Source of the DNA: Straminergon stramineum
Taxonomy: Eukaryota; Streptophyta; Bryopsida; Hypnales; Calliergonaceae
DNA: 64,000 nt
Direction: 5' to 3'
NCBI GenBank assembly: GCA_963920665.1
Contig: OY987265.1
Span: forward strand, 23,875,001-23,939,000
Below are positions 47,174 through 58,697 of this stretch, one piece after another (the stretch's first letter is position 1; each line of letters starts with the position of its first letter). The translations under genes and the position numbers were made by a program. The notes beneath the pieces are model-generated. The model made no database searches, was not told the origin of the DNA, and saw only the letters and a program-made list of their open reading frames with translations.

Positions 47174-48192
47174 GTAGGCTCATGCGCTTACAATCCTGTA
47201 TGCTCACATAATAACAATCCTCGTTCCAGAATTAATGACATAATATTCTTATATAGTAGAATAACATTGGGACCAGAGGAGAATACTACATAAAGAAAGT
47301 TATTGCTTTAAAGAGGGGTTGCAACATTAATGACGTTTGAAGATTTTCTTAGTACGCTACAATTTTGTGACACTGCTAAACCAAAGTCATTTTTGTCAAA
47401 GCAAAATTTGGATTCCAAATTCAATCAAAAAAAATTTTACTTATTTTTTTTGTCATCAATGCATCATTGTCAGGACCAAAGGAATAATATCAATTGAAAA
47501 GGTTATTGGCTTATAGAAGTTCACTTTATAGAAGTTCAATTATACATTATATTTGTACTAATTTTGTAAAAGTACTAAAATAATGTTATTTAGCGGTCAT
47601 TTTGCATTGATTCAATGTTAAATTATTTGAATATAATGAATATTCTAAGAGTGCTACTACAATATTGATGATGGTGTTGTGTTGGTTGTGCATAATGACT
47701 TTTAGTACAATTGGATGTAAATATTGACAATGTAGTAAAACTATCACTAATCAATAAGTAGGGACTTTTCTATCTAATTTGTTTTTGAATTGTCATCTTT
47801 GAAATTGAAAAAGTTTGTTTTTGATTTCCTAAATGCTCATAATCATTGAAATATAGAAGTTTTGCATCGGAAAAGTTTTAAAAATCAACTTTGAGTCACT
47901 AAAGACACGTTACAATGGGCATTTAGTCATTATGGACATTTAGTCATTATAGACATGTCTCTTTGAACAACATTTCTACTTGTGCAAAATATTAAGAAGT
48001 ACTTTTCTTACATATGATATTAAAGTAAAAATAAAAATAAAAGGTAGAATAAGAATCAAATGCAAGATAAAAATACAAAAGTAAATTCTAAAATAGATCT
48101 AAAGGCATTTTGGGGAGTTATGGTCACATACATGCTTTGATTTTGAAGTCTCCTAATAATTGTACACAGGTTTTTATTCAAAATATTGGTAT
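47174..48192. other. Intergenic, no gene seen
   Basis: AT-rich, no protein-like frame. A small repeat, gggcatttagtcattatggacatttagtcattatagaca, lies near 47,920-47,955. Confidence 0.4.
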
Positions 48193-48233
48193 ATACAGTG
48201 CACGGTATATACAGTATATACCCTGCACTGTAT
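48193..48233. repeat. Short hairpin, 19-bp arms, 3-base loop
   Basis: The left arm atacagtgcacggtatata (48,193-48,211) pairs with tatataccctgcactgtat (48,215-48,233) with one mismatch, around a loop of cag. It is about 0.85 kb upstream of the first exon boundary of the carrier gene, where GC content rises. Confidence 0.8.
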
Positions 48234-48599
48234 CCTGGCACTTTGGGCTTTTGTTTCCTGGGGTTCTGCCAGAGCAGGCGATCAATCATGCAAGCTTGTG
48301 ATTTGGGTTAACTTAGTTTTCGCAAATCGTTTGCTTGAATTCCTGCCATGTCTGGAAAATGTGCAGTTATCTCTCAAAGGTTATACCTTGCGCCACATCC
48401 ACGCTACCTTTCGTGAAGAATTCTGTACAGGCAGTAGTTTCTTTGAGTTTGTACTTAGATTGAAGTAGGAGAGGAGATGCATCTCAATTGCTGAGCATAA
48501 AAATCTCTACCAAATTGGATGACCCAAGAATTTCATTAGCTTGGTTGTAATGTAGTTCTAATCCGACTTTTTTTGTGTGAATTTCTGGCTAATTTTGTT

Positions 48600-49073
48600 A
48601 TGTCGCGGTTTAGGGTGGCAGGAATTCAACTTTCAACTTCTTGCTAGATGATGATTCGAATGGAGGTCGAAGGCGTTGAATCGAAGTGATGGGAGAGTTT
48701 CATCGAGAGGAATCCCAAAATTGCGCGAACCATGGGTGGTTAGACCATCAGGTACTTGTTGCTGAGTTCTTAGTTGTTGAAGAGATTGTAGAATGGAAGT
48801 TGTGTCTTCTTCAGCATGTACTTTTGCTTATACATTTATAACTTCAGTCCCCGTCTTTGTGTTTTGCGAATGGTCTCCTGCCCTACTTCCACAACTACTA
48901 TTTGAAAGGGCACTTTGCTTAATCCTTTGAATCACGTGAGCAACGTGAAATTGGTGCACTTGCTTCTTCTTTTTTTGGTTTCTGACTTTATGAATATGAA
49001 TTAGGTGGAGTGTGGCCGCGCTCAGAACGAGTTTGGCCGCAAAGGGAAATTGAGAGCGTGCATTTTGCAACAG
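48600..49073 (+). promoter_or_regulatory. Promoter and inferred 5'UTR exon of the UCP3-like gene
   Basis: GC content rises here. A strong splice donor, acag|gtaaga, ends an inferred untranslated exon at 49,073; the matching acceptor ttgcag lies at 49,602-49,607, two bases before the start codon. A CACGTG hexamer is at 48,933-48,938. The transcription start cannot be fixed from sequence alone. Confidence 0.45.
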
Positions 49074-49261
49074 GTAAGATGAGTTGCTCTGGAGGACTAG
49101 AAAGTCCAATTTGGTCTAATGTTTTTTTGAAAGCGCTAGATGTTTTTTTGATTAGGTCATACAGGGAATCTGTCTTTTGTCCAATTTTGTTTCATTTTCG
49201 ACCTCTGTTCTTCACTGATTCTGATGGTCGTTTATGGTTTTTAAAGCGACCAATTCAATTG

Positions 49262-49455
49262 ATCGTATTGTGAAGAACAGATTTCAGACCGGCCAAAGTT
49301 ATATCACCAGAGTCAGTGAAGAACATCGTACGTCTTCGTTAATCAATAAGTAAGAAAAAATTGGACTAAAAAACTCCACAGATGACCTAACCAAGAGTGC
49401 TAGAATACCACAAGGCTTAATTTGGGCCTCTTGGTCCTTTAGGGTAATGAAAGAC
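49262..49455 (+). repeat. Dispersed intronic repeat, copy 1
   Basis: It shares with 55,160-55,330 the ordered blocks atttcagac, tcagtgaagaacat (14 identical bases), gtcaataa/atcaataa, agtccaca/ctccacag, and caatttgggc..cttgg/taatttgggcctcttgg, in the same + orientation. It lies in the inferred 5'UTR intron. It may be an old SINE or MITE; I saw no clear ends. Confidence 0.5.
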
Positions 49456-49608
49456 TCTCCAGATTTGCCGCTGGTGCTTCCTCTTGCCATCCACCAGTTT
49501 GCGAATTTTGTTAGCGAGATTGAAAGCGGCAGTCACCAAGACTGATACCTCTGCCAAACTAGGGATCCTCCAAAGGTAGTTTTGCTAATTTCACTTTCAC
49601 ATTGCAGA

Positions 49609-51280
49609 ATGGGATCCTATAAGGCAGAAGAGAATCTGGCACTACGTCTGGGTCTGACTTCAGTCTCCGCCATGGCGTCGGAGTCTGCGACTTTCCCAAT
49701 CGACATCACCAAAACGCGGCTGCAATTGCAAGGTGAACTTGGTGCAACAACGGCTGGAGCCCCGAAGCGTGGCGCAATTAGCATGGCGGTGTCGATAGGG
49801 AAGGAAGAAGGCATCGCTGGGCTGTACAGAGGTCTTTCACCTGCGCTTCTACGCCATGTGTTTTACACGAGCATTCGCATTGTGGCGTATGAAAATCTTC
49901 GGAACAGGCTTAGCAATGGGGAGGATCCGCAGAATCTGCCTGTGGCGGAGAAGGCTTTCATTGGGGGCGTTTCAGGCATCATCGGACAGGTCAGTGTACA
50001 TTGCTTTATAGTATGTCTTCATGGGTACTTGATGATTGAGTTTCCTGCTTGAGATTTGAGTTTGTGTACACTGGAAGGTAGGATCCCAATTTTCAATTTA
50101 ATGTGAGTGAACAAGTAGAAAGCTTACACTGTTCCAGCCAGGGAATCCACCCAACGTAGCTGGAATTGGTCACTTACGACAAGTCCCAGCCAAGTTGGGT
50201 GGACTACTTGGCTGGAACAGGATATGATTTCCACTAGCAGTGATGAGAAATGTCTCAAATACGAGTAATAGATAAAGCAAACCTATCAGGTTGCAATGAT
50301 CTCAGATGCAAGAGGGTGAGCAGGTTCATTTCACATAAACATTCTTCACCGAAGCCTTATTGACACCTCGGAATCAGTCATGGTGTCCTGAATCTTGAGT
50401 ATCCAAGATGCCCGTTTTCTCATTCTTTATATAAAGATGCAATGCAAGGAAGGTTGCAGGATGTAAAAATATATTAAGTACAGATGCACATGGTTGCGTA
50501 TGAGTGGTTGTAGAACCAAGCAGGAACAATACTTGGTCAGTGAGTCTCTCAGCATCTGTATCTAGAAAGGGTGCAGTGCTTTCAATGGCTAAAGATTGTT
50601 ATGAGGTCTGTCTCACAATGCAAAATTAGGTCTCCTGATTGGCAATACGAGAGCTAATAGAATGTCATGTATACATGTTCTAATTTGAAGCATGTTTGGA
50701 GCTTTCCTCTGGTCTAACCATGTAAATCTGGAAAATGCACACGCAGGTGATAGCAAGTCCTGCAGATTTGGTGAAGGTGCGCATGCAAGCGGACGGCAGA
50801 TTAGTAAAGCTCGGCCAGCAGCCTCGTTACACCGGCATGGCAAACGCGTTCACCAAGATTGCGCAATCCGAAGGCGTCACGGGGTTGTGGCGAGGCGTGG
50901 GCCCAAATGCGCAACGTGCGTTTCTGGTCAACATGGGGGAGCTTGCTTGCTACGATCAGTCGAAGCAGTGGATCATCGGGCGAGGCATTGCTGGGGATAA
51001 TATTGGAGCTCACACGTTGGCGTCAGTTGCGTCCGGATTGTCGGCTACCATTCTTAGTTGCCCTGCTGATGTGGTGAAGACGCGGATGATGAACCAAGCA
51101 GCGGGGGAGGCGATGTATCGAAATTCTCTGGATTGCTTGACGAAAACGGTGAAAGCAGAAGGAGTCATGGCTTTGTGGAAGGGTTTTTTGCCGACGTGGA
51201 CTCGGTTAGGACCTTGGCAGTTTGTGTTCTGGGTTTCGTATGAGCAACTACGCCTGCTCAGTGGCCTGTCATCGTTTTAA
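49609..51280 (+). CDS. PUMP3: Mitochondrial carrier, plant uncoupling protein 3 type (UCP3/PUMP3)
   Basis: Two coding exons, 49,609-49,989 and 50,747-51,280, are joined in phase 0 (GGACAG|gtcagt ... cacgcag|GTGATA). The product is 304 residues, typical for the family. Start: the ATG of MGSYKAEENL, directly behind a splice acceptor. It has the three-repeat mitochondrial carrier fold with the signature PxDxxKxR at 30-37 (PIDITKTR), 132-139 (PADLVKVR) and 233-240 (PADVVKTR). FYTSIRIVAYENL, AFLVNMGELACYDQ and the C-terminal WARLGPWQFVFW-like block, ending GLSSF, resemble Arabidopsis UCP3 (At1g14140) more than UCP1/2, from memory. Members act in the inner mitochondrial membrane, exchanging dicarboxylates or other metabolites; uncoupling activity varies. 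All signature charged residues are present, so it is likely functional. It converges with the TANGLED-like gene. Confidence 0.93.
50129..50220. mobile_element. 92-bp inverted-repeat element in the UCP3-like intron
   Basis: It starts CTGTTCCAGCCAGGGAATCC and ends ggactacttggctggaacag. The ends are inverted over about 27 bases with a few mismatches (shared core tccacccaac). It sits within the intron 49,990-50,746. No convincing target duplication. Confidence 0.7.
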
Positions 51281-51466
51281 ACCCTAAGCCCTAAAATCTC
51301 TGAAGGAGCAGAGGATCTCATGCTTTTGAATAGGTCTTATGGGGATTTTCTTTTGCAACCCTAAACCCTAAATCCTAAATTTTAAATTTTAAACCCTGAA
51401 AACTCTGAAGGACCAAGAGGACCTTGAGCTTTTGACTTACGAGGTCTTAAAAGGACTTTCTTTTGT
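51277..51466 (+). repeat. Duplicated ~80-bp 3'UTR segment with telomere-like words
   Basis: The segment from aaaccctaagcc to ttttcttttg (51,278-51,354) is repeated with changes at about 51,390-51,466 (aaaccctgaaaactctgaagga ... ggactttcttttg). Between them lies accctaaaccctaaatcc, similar to the plant telomere unit CCCTAAA. The duplication starts at the stop codon of the UCP3-like gene. Confidence 0.65.
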
Positions 51467-52433
51467 TCAATTATATTTATTTTGTGTGGCCAGCACATGA
51501 ATCTTCTTCACTGCTTCCGGTTATATAAACATTGGTCCCTTGAGTCCTTCTGAACAATCAAACTCGTCAATTCAAACCATGAATTCTTGGTTTTTAAGAG
51601 GACAATACCCTCGCGGTGACAGACTGCTCTACTCGAAAAATATAAGGGGGGGAGGGGAGGGGTCGATCCCTTATATGTTTGAAATTGCTCGCTGATTGCT
51701 CATGAAGGCTTAGAATACACAAGGGGCAAATAGTTAGTCATGATTGTGTTTTCATCGTCAACCGGTCGATTTTCCAGGGACGAGTGATTTTAATCAGAGT
51801 GATGCTGTCCACGGTATTGGAATTATAATGTACATTTGATAGATACGTAGTAGTAGATCAGGGCTGTCTCGGATGGTTCCGTTACAGATCTCTAATACTC
51901 AACTACATTCTTGACGACATCCTAGCAGTGGAACTGCATGTGGTCAGACACAGAACTACAGTACCTACAAAATTGTGCACCCTAGAGAGGTTGCGTTTGA
52001 ATTCTTCTGTTGTCGAAACAGTCCAGTCCAGTCCATTGCACGCCCCAACCAGGTAGGTTTCTCTGTACGAGAGCACATTTAACATTATGCTACAGGTTCG
52101 TCTGCTGCTCATTTCCAGGTGGAGTATACACACAAAGAAGTACAGGAGTGAATTGATTTTTTCTCTTGATGAGTACCTGTCTCTTAAATTCTGATGGAAA
52201 TATTAGTTCGTAGAGATACAGTGAGTGTAGAAAAATTGGGTGTACTCCATGAGTTGAACTTGCTGAGGAGATCACAGAAACACTCGTTTCGGAAAGGGGA
52301 GGTGGGCTCTGATGCAATCTACATATTCTCCAAAAGTTCAAAAGATATTTGCAGTAGTACCTGTGTTTCGTCTTGGTAACACCGACAAAGCTTCCGTCCA
52401 CTGCTCACCCCCTGACAAGAACATCTCAACGGT
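51467..52433. other. Region between convergent genes, no gene seen
   Basis: This probably includes 3' untranslated sequence of the UCP3-like gene. A G-rich run (aggggggggaggggaggg-like) lies near 51,643-51,662. No protein-like frame is supported. Confidence 0.4.
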
Positions 52434-52685
52434 ACCTGGGAATATACTACTTCCAATAACTGGTTTGGGTGGATAGTAGATCTTGAAAACATGAGCCACA
52501 TTTTGAGCTTGCTTTTCTACAATGCTGGTCTGGTTACATGTCTCCCTCAATGGCAGCCGATCGTTGGAAGGAAAAATTACCCTGAATTTATGTACACTGT
52601 TCTGGTGAACATGCCTGATGCTTGTGTTCATTTGTAAATGTGTTCTGTCCAAATACCCGGTAAATTGGTTAACAGAGAAAGCCAT
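52434..52685 (-). pseudogene. TANGLED-like segment outside the gene model
   Basis: A minus-strand frame from an ATG at 52,685 reads SVHKFRVIFPSND at about 52,557-52,598. This closely matches SVNKFKVIFPSDN in the TANGLED-like protein (residues 180-192). Further on it reads VFKIYYPPKPVIG, then a possible donor cccag|gtaccg at 52,434. I found no acceptor in the right phase in front of the SVHKF part to link it to the upstream exons; an in-frame TGA precedes the ATG. It may be a relic of a duplicated exon, or an alternative 3' exon. Confidence 0.4.
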
Positions 52686-53098
52686 GCTTCATCATGATTG
52701 CCGGTTTAAATGAGGCTCCTCTGAGAAGACTGACTTGGACTGAAACTTGATGTAAATGGACAATCGAGTTACAAACTCAGCCGCTTTCATCACTTCCATT
52801 TAAAGCAAAATACATTCACGAGCAGTCTGTGAATGGAACCGTTACATCATGAACCCCTCTGCTAGCAATCACTAGTCATCAGCATATAATTACAGTTCTG
52901 CGAAGTTGAGATGAACTTCCACAGGCTGGAAACCAAATCCACAGCAGGCTCGCCTATACATACAGGGAGGCATACACCTACATTGTCACGTTCTACCAAA
53001 ACCATCGGTATGCAACAAAATACTTGCAACATTGATAGTAATTTTACATCTACACATCGCTTTCTCTCTCGTCGCATGTATTCCACGGTTTAAAAGTT

Positions 53099-56000
53099 TC
53101 ACCTCTCCAGCTCACGTACCCTCCCTTGCTTCACGGCCTGGGAAGACATCCAGCCTTTCGCGCGCTGTAGGAGTGACACTGTACACAGATCATAGCATAT
53201 ATTCATATATTCAGAAAACCATATTGCATCCGAAATGACAAATGCCCAAAAGAAGTCATTCTCACATCTATTGAAATTGAAACAAAGCATCTAGGAAACC
53301 TCTATGCAGGTAATAGATTGTATCAATAGATAGACATGTTTAAATGACAAATTTTTGCTGGAAGTTACTATGATCAACTCTTAGTTCCGAAATGGACTTT
53401 CTATTTTTTGCTATGTTAACTTACAAAAAACATGCAAATGTATAACAGTAACAGAAGGAAATCAACCACAAAATGTACTAAAAAGAAAATCTGTAATATG
53501 GTACCCGAATTCTTGTGAGATAAAGTGCGGTTGAGAGCGTTCCCACTTGACATGCTTCGCAAGAACAATTCTTTGACTGCGGCAGGTGCACATCTCGGTA
53601 CGGGCGCGTTCTCCTTGTCAGAATCAGAATCAGCTGAACCACCTAGCTTTCCGGATTTCGTATGCTCGTTCTCTACAAAGGGAGTGGACTTGGAATGAGA
53701 GTGAGATACTCTACATTGTCTGTCCTGCACAATCTCCTCCGTTTTCTCTGTGCCCGCTGCAGATCTTTCGTTATTTGCATCCAAGGGCTGTAGCCGTCTC
53801 CTTCTTGGCGACTTTCCTTTAAGCATATCCAGCATCGTCACCGACGAGCTGTTCTGGGGCGCATCCACAGGCACCATCTCCACATACCGCGAGGCTTTTC
53901 TAGCCTTCAGTTCTCGTTTGGGGTTTGGAGCAGCAGCCTTCGTAGAACATTCTCTTTTGAATGTCACCTTAGAGAGGGACGATGACACCGAATTAGCTGG
54001 TGCAGCAGCACTTCTTTTCCTCATGGATTCGTTCTTGCCAGGCACAATTCTCACAGGCGAAGGCCGAACTATCGTAGAGGAGGAAGCCATGTACACTGGA
54101 TTGGAGAACAAGACACCCTTCGTTGGGGTGAGTTTCCATGGCTTGGATGAGCCCTTGATTTCAGTCACGTTCATGGAGAGCCTTCTTGGGCCAGAGAGCT
54201 CATCGTCTGCATAATCGGACTCCCTGAAGCTTCCATTGGGAGAGGTGAACAGCTTTTGACTTGCTCTCTTCTTCTCAGGGCTCCGGGGACCCAGGCGTGG
54301 GGACAAGGTTCGAGTAAGCTTGGCCGGTTTGGCAATGTTATCCGAGGGGAAGATTACCTTGAATTTGTTTACAGACTTTGATGGCTGGAGTTTGCCACTC
54401 ATGGTCCTCTGTACCTGGGCCTTGCTTGGAAACGCGATATCTTTCCGTTTTCCATCTTTGGAAACCCGCTTCTTCGGTTCCGGAACGTGAGCGACAGGTT
54501 CCTTTGACTTCACAGGCCCGTCTTGAAGTGCTTCGGCAACCAGCGTTGCAATCTGCTTTGCATATTCGCTTGCCATCAAAATCTCCGAAATCACATCGTG
54601 CACCTGGTTGGCAGGTGACGACCATTGCTTCCACTCACCTGGAAGCAAAGAAGAAGCGAACTGGTCAGTTTCATTTAAAAAAATCCCCTTCTCAATTCAC
54701 CAAGATTTTAATGACAAGTTCGTATAGGTTTAATAGAATACAAAATTAATATAAAGATGATGTCCAATTACTGTTAAGTCAATGCTGATCACCTTAATGT
54801 TAATTTTAATGAACTATAATTGTTGACAATGTAGTATCAATTCAATGCGCATGATACTAACTTCAAACTATTATCCAGTAACCACCATCCGCAGAACACT
54901 GACATTGGCTTAACATGTATTCAGCATGAGGACAATTGATCTCTAGAAAATCAGAGGGATTTTCTTCTGAGAGATACTGACAATCCACAAAACTGGTGTG
55001 ATATGTGCCTTGTACTAGACAAATGTCTATTGATCGACTGACGTAGTAGAAGTTATGTAGCCCAATTCGTAGCCCAGGGAAAAAATACAGATACGTGGAA
55101 ATTGACCCCTGAAAACTTAGATCTCATGATTTTAAAATGACCATTCTGATAGATCACACTGAGATAAATGTATTTCAGACAGGGACAGATTTATGTCAGT
55201 GAAGAACATTGCAAGTGTCGGTCAATAATTACGTAAAATTTGTTATAAAGAAAGTCCACAAGCGAATCCAACATTGATAATACAAACAAGGGGCCCAATT
55301 TGGGCGCCTTGGACTTCCGAAGGTTACGTTTGAGATTTAAGAAGACTAATCGTTCTGAAGAATCTCAAGGAAATAGGTTCGAAGCTACCTTTCGATTTCC
55401 TGGGCGTTACACGTTGCACAGGCTTGCTGTCTGCATTGTGATATTTTACAGATTTTTGATTGTCCTCATCTGAAGCAGATTAACACACTGTCAAACACAG
55501 ATCCAGTCCTACGCCTCATCCCTTCAAGGAAAACAGTTTCGTTGATTTCGGTGCAGTATGTTAAGCAAAAACTTGAACTACGTGACGGGTTCCGATATGG
55601 TACCGCCACATTTCAAATTTCATATGATACCCCGACTGGCTTCACAATTATTAATGGAAACGAATTCTTGCTAATATAAAAGACCATGACAACAATTTTA
55701 AGATAGTGTTTAATCAATGCCCAAGTAATGTTCACTTGCCGCTGCCAATGACATATCAAATTAATGCCATTGAAACTTACATCACGCGAACATTAAGTGG
55801 ACACCGTTTGCATTACACTAACATTAACTCAACAAGAGGTCTATGTAAATCTGATACCTATGGACGTTACATTCACATCTTTGCCAATCTGATGGAGTGT
55901 CTTCAATGACGCTGTACATGGATTTAGTATCCACACATTTGAACATATTTGTCCATTTTATTTTATTCTGTAGTCTTCAATCTTCAAAAGACTTTTCAAA

Positions 56001-56548
56001 AGCGGAGAGAATGTTACCTCGAAGTTGAGACAGCCGATTGTTTTCCTTGCCGGCTGCGACGTCCTTGGCTCTGCACCAAACACAATCAACCAAAGAGCCA
56101 ATGAATTTTAACTCAGAAGATGTCCGAGGAGCAGTACGCCCAACTTTACGAATCGCAATCACTCCTAGACATAAACCGATTCCCCAAGCAGATGAACGTT
56201 TCACTCACTTCCACAGCTAACCAACCGTTGCAGAAACGAAGAACGCTGAAAATTCTCAAAACAGAAGCTAAGAAGGGTTACCTGCTACTGGCATTAGCTC
56301 TGGAAAGCCGGGTGAGCTTCGCATTAACAGGACTCAAGTGAATCCCAGAAATAGTACTCTGAAGATTCTGCAGACGCGCTACCACTTGCTCAACCTGAAA
56401 ACCCAATACCACCACAACCGTAAATCCTCCGAATCCACCCCCGTAAGCAACCAAGTCCAAATCATGCAAACAGAGACATTACCTTCAGAACTGCTTCCAA
56501 TAACACAGGCGAAGGGTGCAATGCCAAGTCCGACTCCAGTTGCGCCAT
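53099..56548 (-). CDS. TAN: TANGLED-like division-plane protein, six exons
   Basis: Exons on the minus strand: 56,548-56,483; 56,394-56,282; 56,070-56,018; 55,430-55,389; 54,638-53,505; 53,178-53,099. All introns are GT-AG and the phases agree, giving 495 residues. Start: ATG of MAQLESDLALHPSPVLLEAV. Family landmarks: the N-terminal HPSPVLLEAVLK, then VEQVVARLQNLQSTISG and LSP, matching the TANGLED pattern NPxLLxxTxxKV-x-MxRLQELQ; VTPRKSK then GEWKQWSSP (about 82-100); VHDVISEILMASEYAKQI; KFKVIFPS near 184; KPWKLTPTKGVLFSNPVY; a DSDKENAP stretch; and a basic C-terminus. The protein is rich in Ser, Lys and Arg, as in the microtubule-binding TAN1, which marks the preprophase band and cortical division site. 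The exon structure is my reconstruction; family assignment is from remembered motifs. The 42-bp exon 4 is the least certain. Confidence 0.8.
55160..55330 (+). repeat. Dispersed intronic repeat, copy 2
   Basis: This is the partner of 49,262-49,455 in the same + orientation. It lies in intron 4 of the TANGLED-like gene (54,639-55,388). Confidence 0.5.
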
Positions 56549-57300
56549 TCTTACTCAAATCCTCCGAAAATCTAAGCCACCATTTCCCAATAAGCACTAT
56601 AACCTCTTTCTCAATACTCCACCACGCAAACCCTCTCAGAACCCAGAAACCAATTCCGCCTCGGAAACCACACCTCCAAACATCGAATCATGGGCGAACC
56701 AAGTCGGCCGCACCAAAGTTGGGCGAACCAAATCCCGGCTAGAAGTACCAGCAAATTTCAAAAAAAAGGAGCAACTACACTCTCATACACACTACACTGT
56801 ACCGAAACAAGTGCACTATATTAAGGAACGCTATAGCGCGATCGACAAGGATGAAATTCCCAAGGAGAAATTCCCAAGTGGCGATTTGACAAGCATGCTC
56901 CGCAAGGAGAAATTCTAAAGCGTCACTGACCAAATGCCCAGAATGAATCCCAAGTAGAAAAATACTGTAACGCGATTGTGAAGACTGAGTTCTCGAAGAC
57001 GACTCTGCGAGCTACAAATGCGGCCATCTCGGAAAAGGTGCGCATCAACCGTCTCTTTCTGGCAGGCACTTGGTTGCAACGGCAATATTCGGATGATTCT
57101 TCTTCTTAGTTGGGGTCCCAGGAGGAGGACTCTTCTATTCTGGCAATAATCTGGCTGCGGTGAAAAAGGGGAAGTGGAGTGATGGGGGAGTGATGGGTGG
57201 CAACGGAAAGAAATTTGGAGAAATTATGACGGCCGGTGAGCGGGACGGAACGTCCAAGACGGCTGGCTGTCCACGTGTCGCAATCGCAACGGCGCTCCCG
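56549..57300 (-). promoter_or_regulatory. Upstream region of the TANGLED-like gene
   Basis: Higher GC than the flanks. It includes a CACGTG hexamer at 57,272-57,277, about 725 bases upstream of the start codon. A short phrase, aaggagaaattc, occurs twice near 56,865-56,925. No clear TATA box with a defined start could be chosen. Confidence 0.35.
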
Positions 57301-57917
57301 CTATAGGGAAAATTTAAAATTCGTCCATCGACGGTAGAAGGTGGGGTGTAGCGATTCGTTCATTTGTCATATTTTTACAGGGACGGGATAGCTTCCGTAA
57401 TTTTCCAAGTATGCAAAATAGTGTGGGGCTAAAATTAGTGGACCTGAAGGCGAATAAGCGGCACTGATCCTAAAATCTGACTATCGCATCACAGTGCGGC
57501 TGTAGTGATGTTGACTATCTGAGTATCTGACCATTGTTTTTACTAAGGTAGGAGCAGCGATCCCATAACGGGTTCAGGGAAATTAGCGAAATGTTCATTT
57601 TTGGAAGATTTTTTTGAATTTAACACTAAGGGCATGAAGAAATTAAGTAGCAATTGAGTGAAATTTAGCAAGTTTTGGGATTGTTGGGCAATGTCCAGGA
57701 AGAACTAGCAACTATTTCAAAGTTAGCCAGTAGAATTGGTAAAAAACCTGGTTGCAATGTGAAAACATCAACTAAAAACCAGAGAAAAAAACAAAACAAA
57801 ATTGATTTTGAATGGGAAATAGAGAAAATAACCGGATGCTCCACTTGAAAAAACGTTTCAACTTTGGAATTAAAGGAAAATAGCTAGTAAAACTCAAAAA
57901 ACTTTGTGAACATTGTC
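57301..57917. other. Intergenic, no gene seen
   Basis: The sequence becomes AT-rich again after 57.6 kb. No protein-like frame. Confidence 0.4.
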
Positions 57918-58062
57918 GTTGGGTATGAGGTTCATAGAGCACCCATTTAAGAGCCCAAACTAAATTTGGGGAGGTGGAACTTCTTGAAAAAAAAATTCAG
58001 TAAATTTTTCCTTGAAAGAGAAATGGAATTGGCATGTAACCCAAGTTGTCTCATTTTTTCGG
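57918..58062 (-). mobile_element. Partial copy of MITE family B
   Basis: Read in reverse it matches the right part of 43,326-43,640. Shared blocks: aggt(t/c)cata(g/a)agc(a/g)cccatttaagagc, aatttggggaggtg, ccttgaaaga(g/c)aaatggaattggcat. The other half is missing or replaced. Confidence 0.6.
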
Positions 58063-58064
58063 AG

Positions 58065-58460
58065 TAAGGTGAAGGCACCCATAACCAATCAAATCAAGAG
58101 TTTTGGACATGATTTGGAGTAGTGCAAGGTGAAGCATATATTTTTAGAGGTGCAACAACATGAATGATGGAGATTGCAAAAACTTTGGTAATTTTATCAC
58201 TTGAACTCAAATTTTGAAAGCCAAAAGTTGGTTTGGACCCATGTCTAATGTCTAGAGTCTTCCTAAACCACTCACTTAGAGTCACTCAAAGTGAAGGACA
58301 TGTGTCATGGCACTTTGGTATGTACACATGCCATAGCATGCAAGATGAGGGACATATGTCATTTTTTGAAAAACAGAAATGAGTCACAACCTCTCTCAAA
58401 TTTGAAACACCCTATCGACTGCCAATGGGATGATGATTAGTAATGGGTGCTTTCACCTTA
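58065..58460. mobile_element. Inverted-repeat element, ~396 bp
   Basis: The left end taaggtgaaggcacccataacc is mirrored by taatgggtgctttcacctta at the right end, with few mismatches over about 20 bases. It abuts the family B fragment and has similar ends, so it could be a related element. Inside, the words catg(t/c)catggcac and agcatg recur. Confidence 0.5.
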
Positions 58461-58588
58461 TTGGGTATTAATTACTACATCTGATTCTAAAAAAGATCAG
58501 TGTTTCCTTTGTCAAACACAAAGGAAACATGGGTCTTTTTCAAAAGCAAAGGGAGTATGAATTTTTCAAGTTGAAATGTCATAGGGCT

Positions 58589-58697
58589 CTAAAATTGCCC
58601 AGCTCCTCAAATGTATACTATTTGTACATTGTTGGTACAACAAAAAAGCAACATGCATAAGCAATATACATTTGAAGATGGGCAATTTTAGAGCCTA
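58589..58697. mobile_element. Short inverted-repeat element (~109 bp)
   Basis: The left end gctctaaaattgcccagctc with caaatgtatac is mirrored on the right by atatacatttgaagatgggc with aattttagagc. The arms are about 33 bases with few mismatches, and the centre contains a gtacattgttggtac palindrome. Confidence 0.65.

Noticed and set aside
51355..51400. Interstitial telomere array
   Set aside because: Only two or three CCCTAAA-like words, too short to call a telomeric block.
53586..54749. Frames antisense to the large TANGLED-like exon
   Set aside because: Shadows; the minus strand carries the splice-consistent coding sequence.
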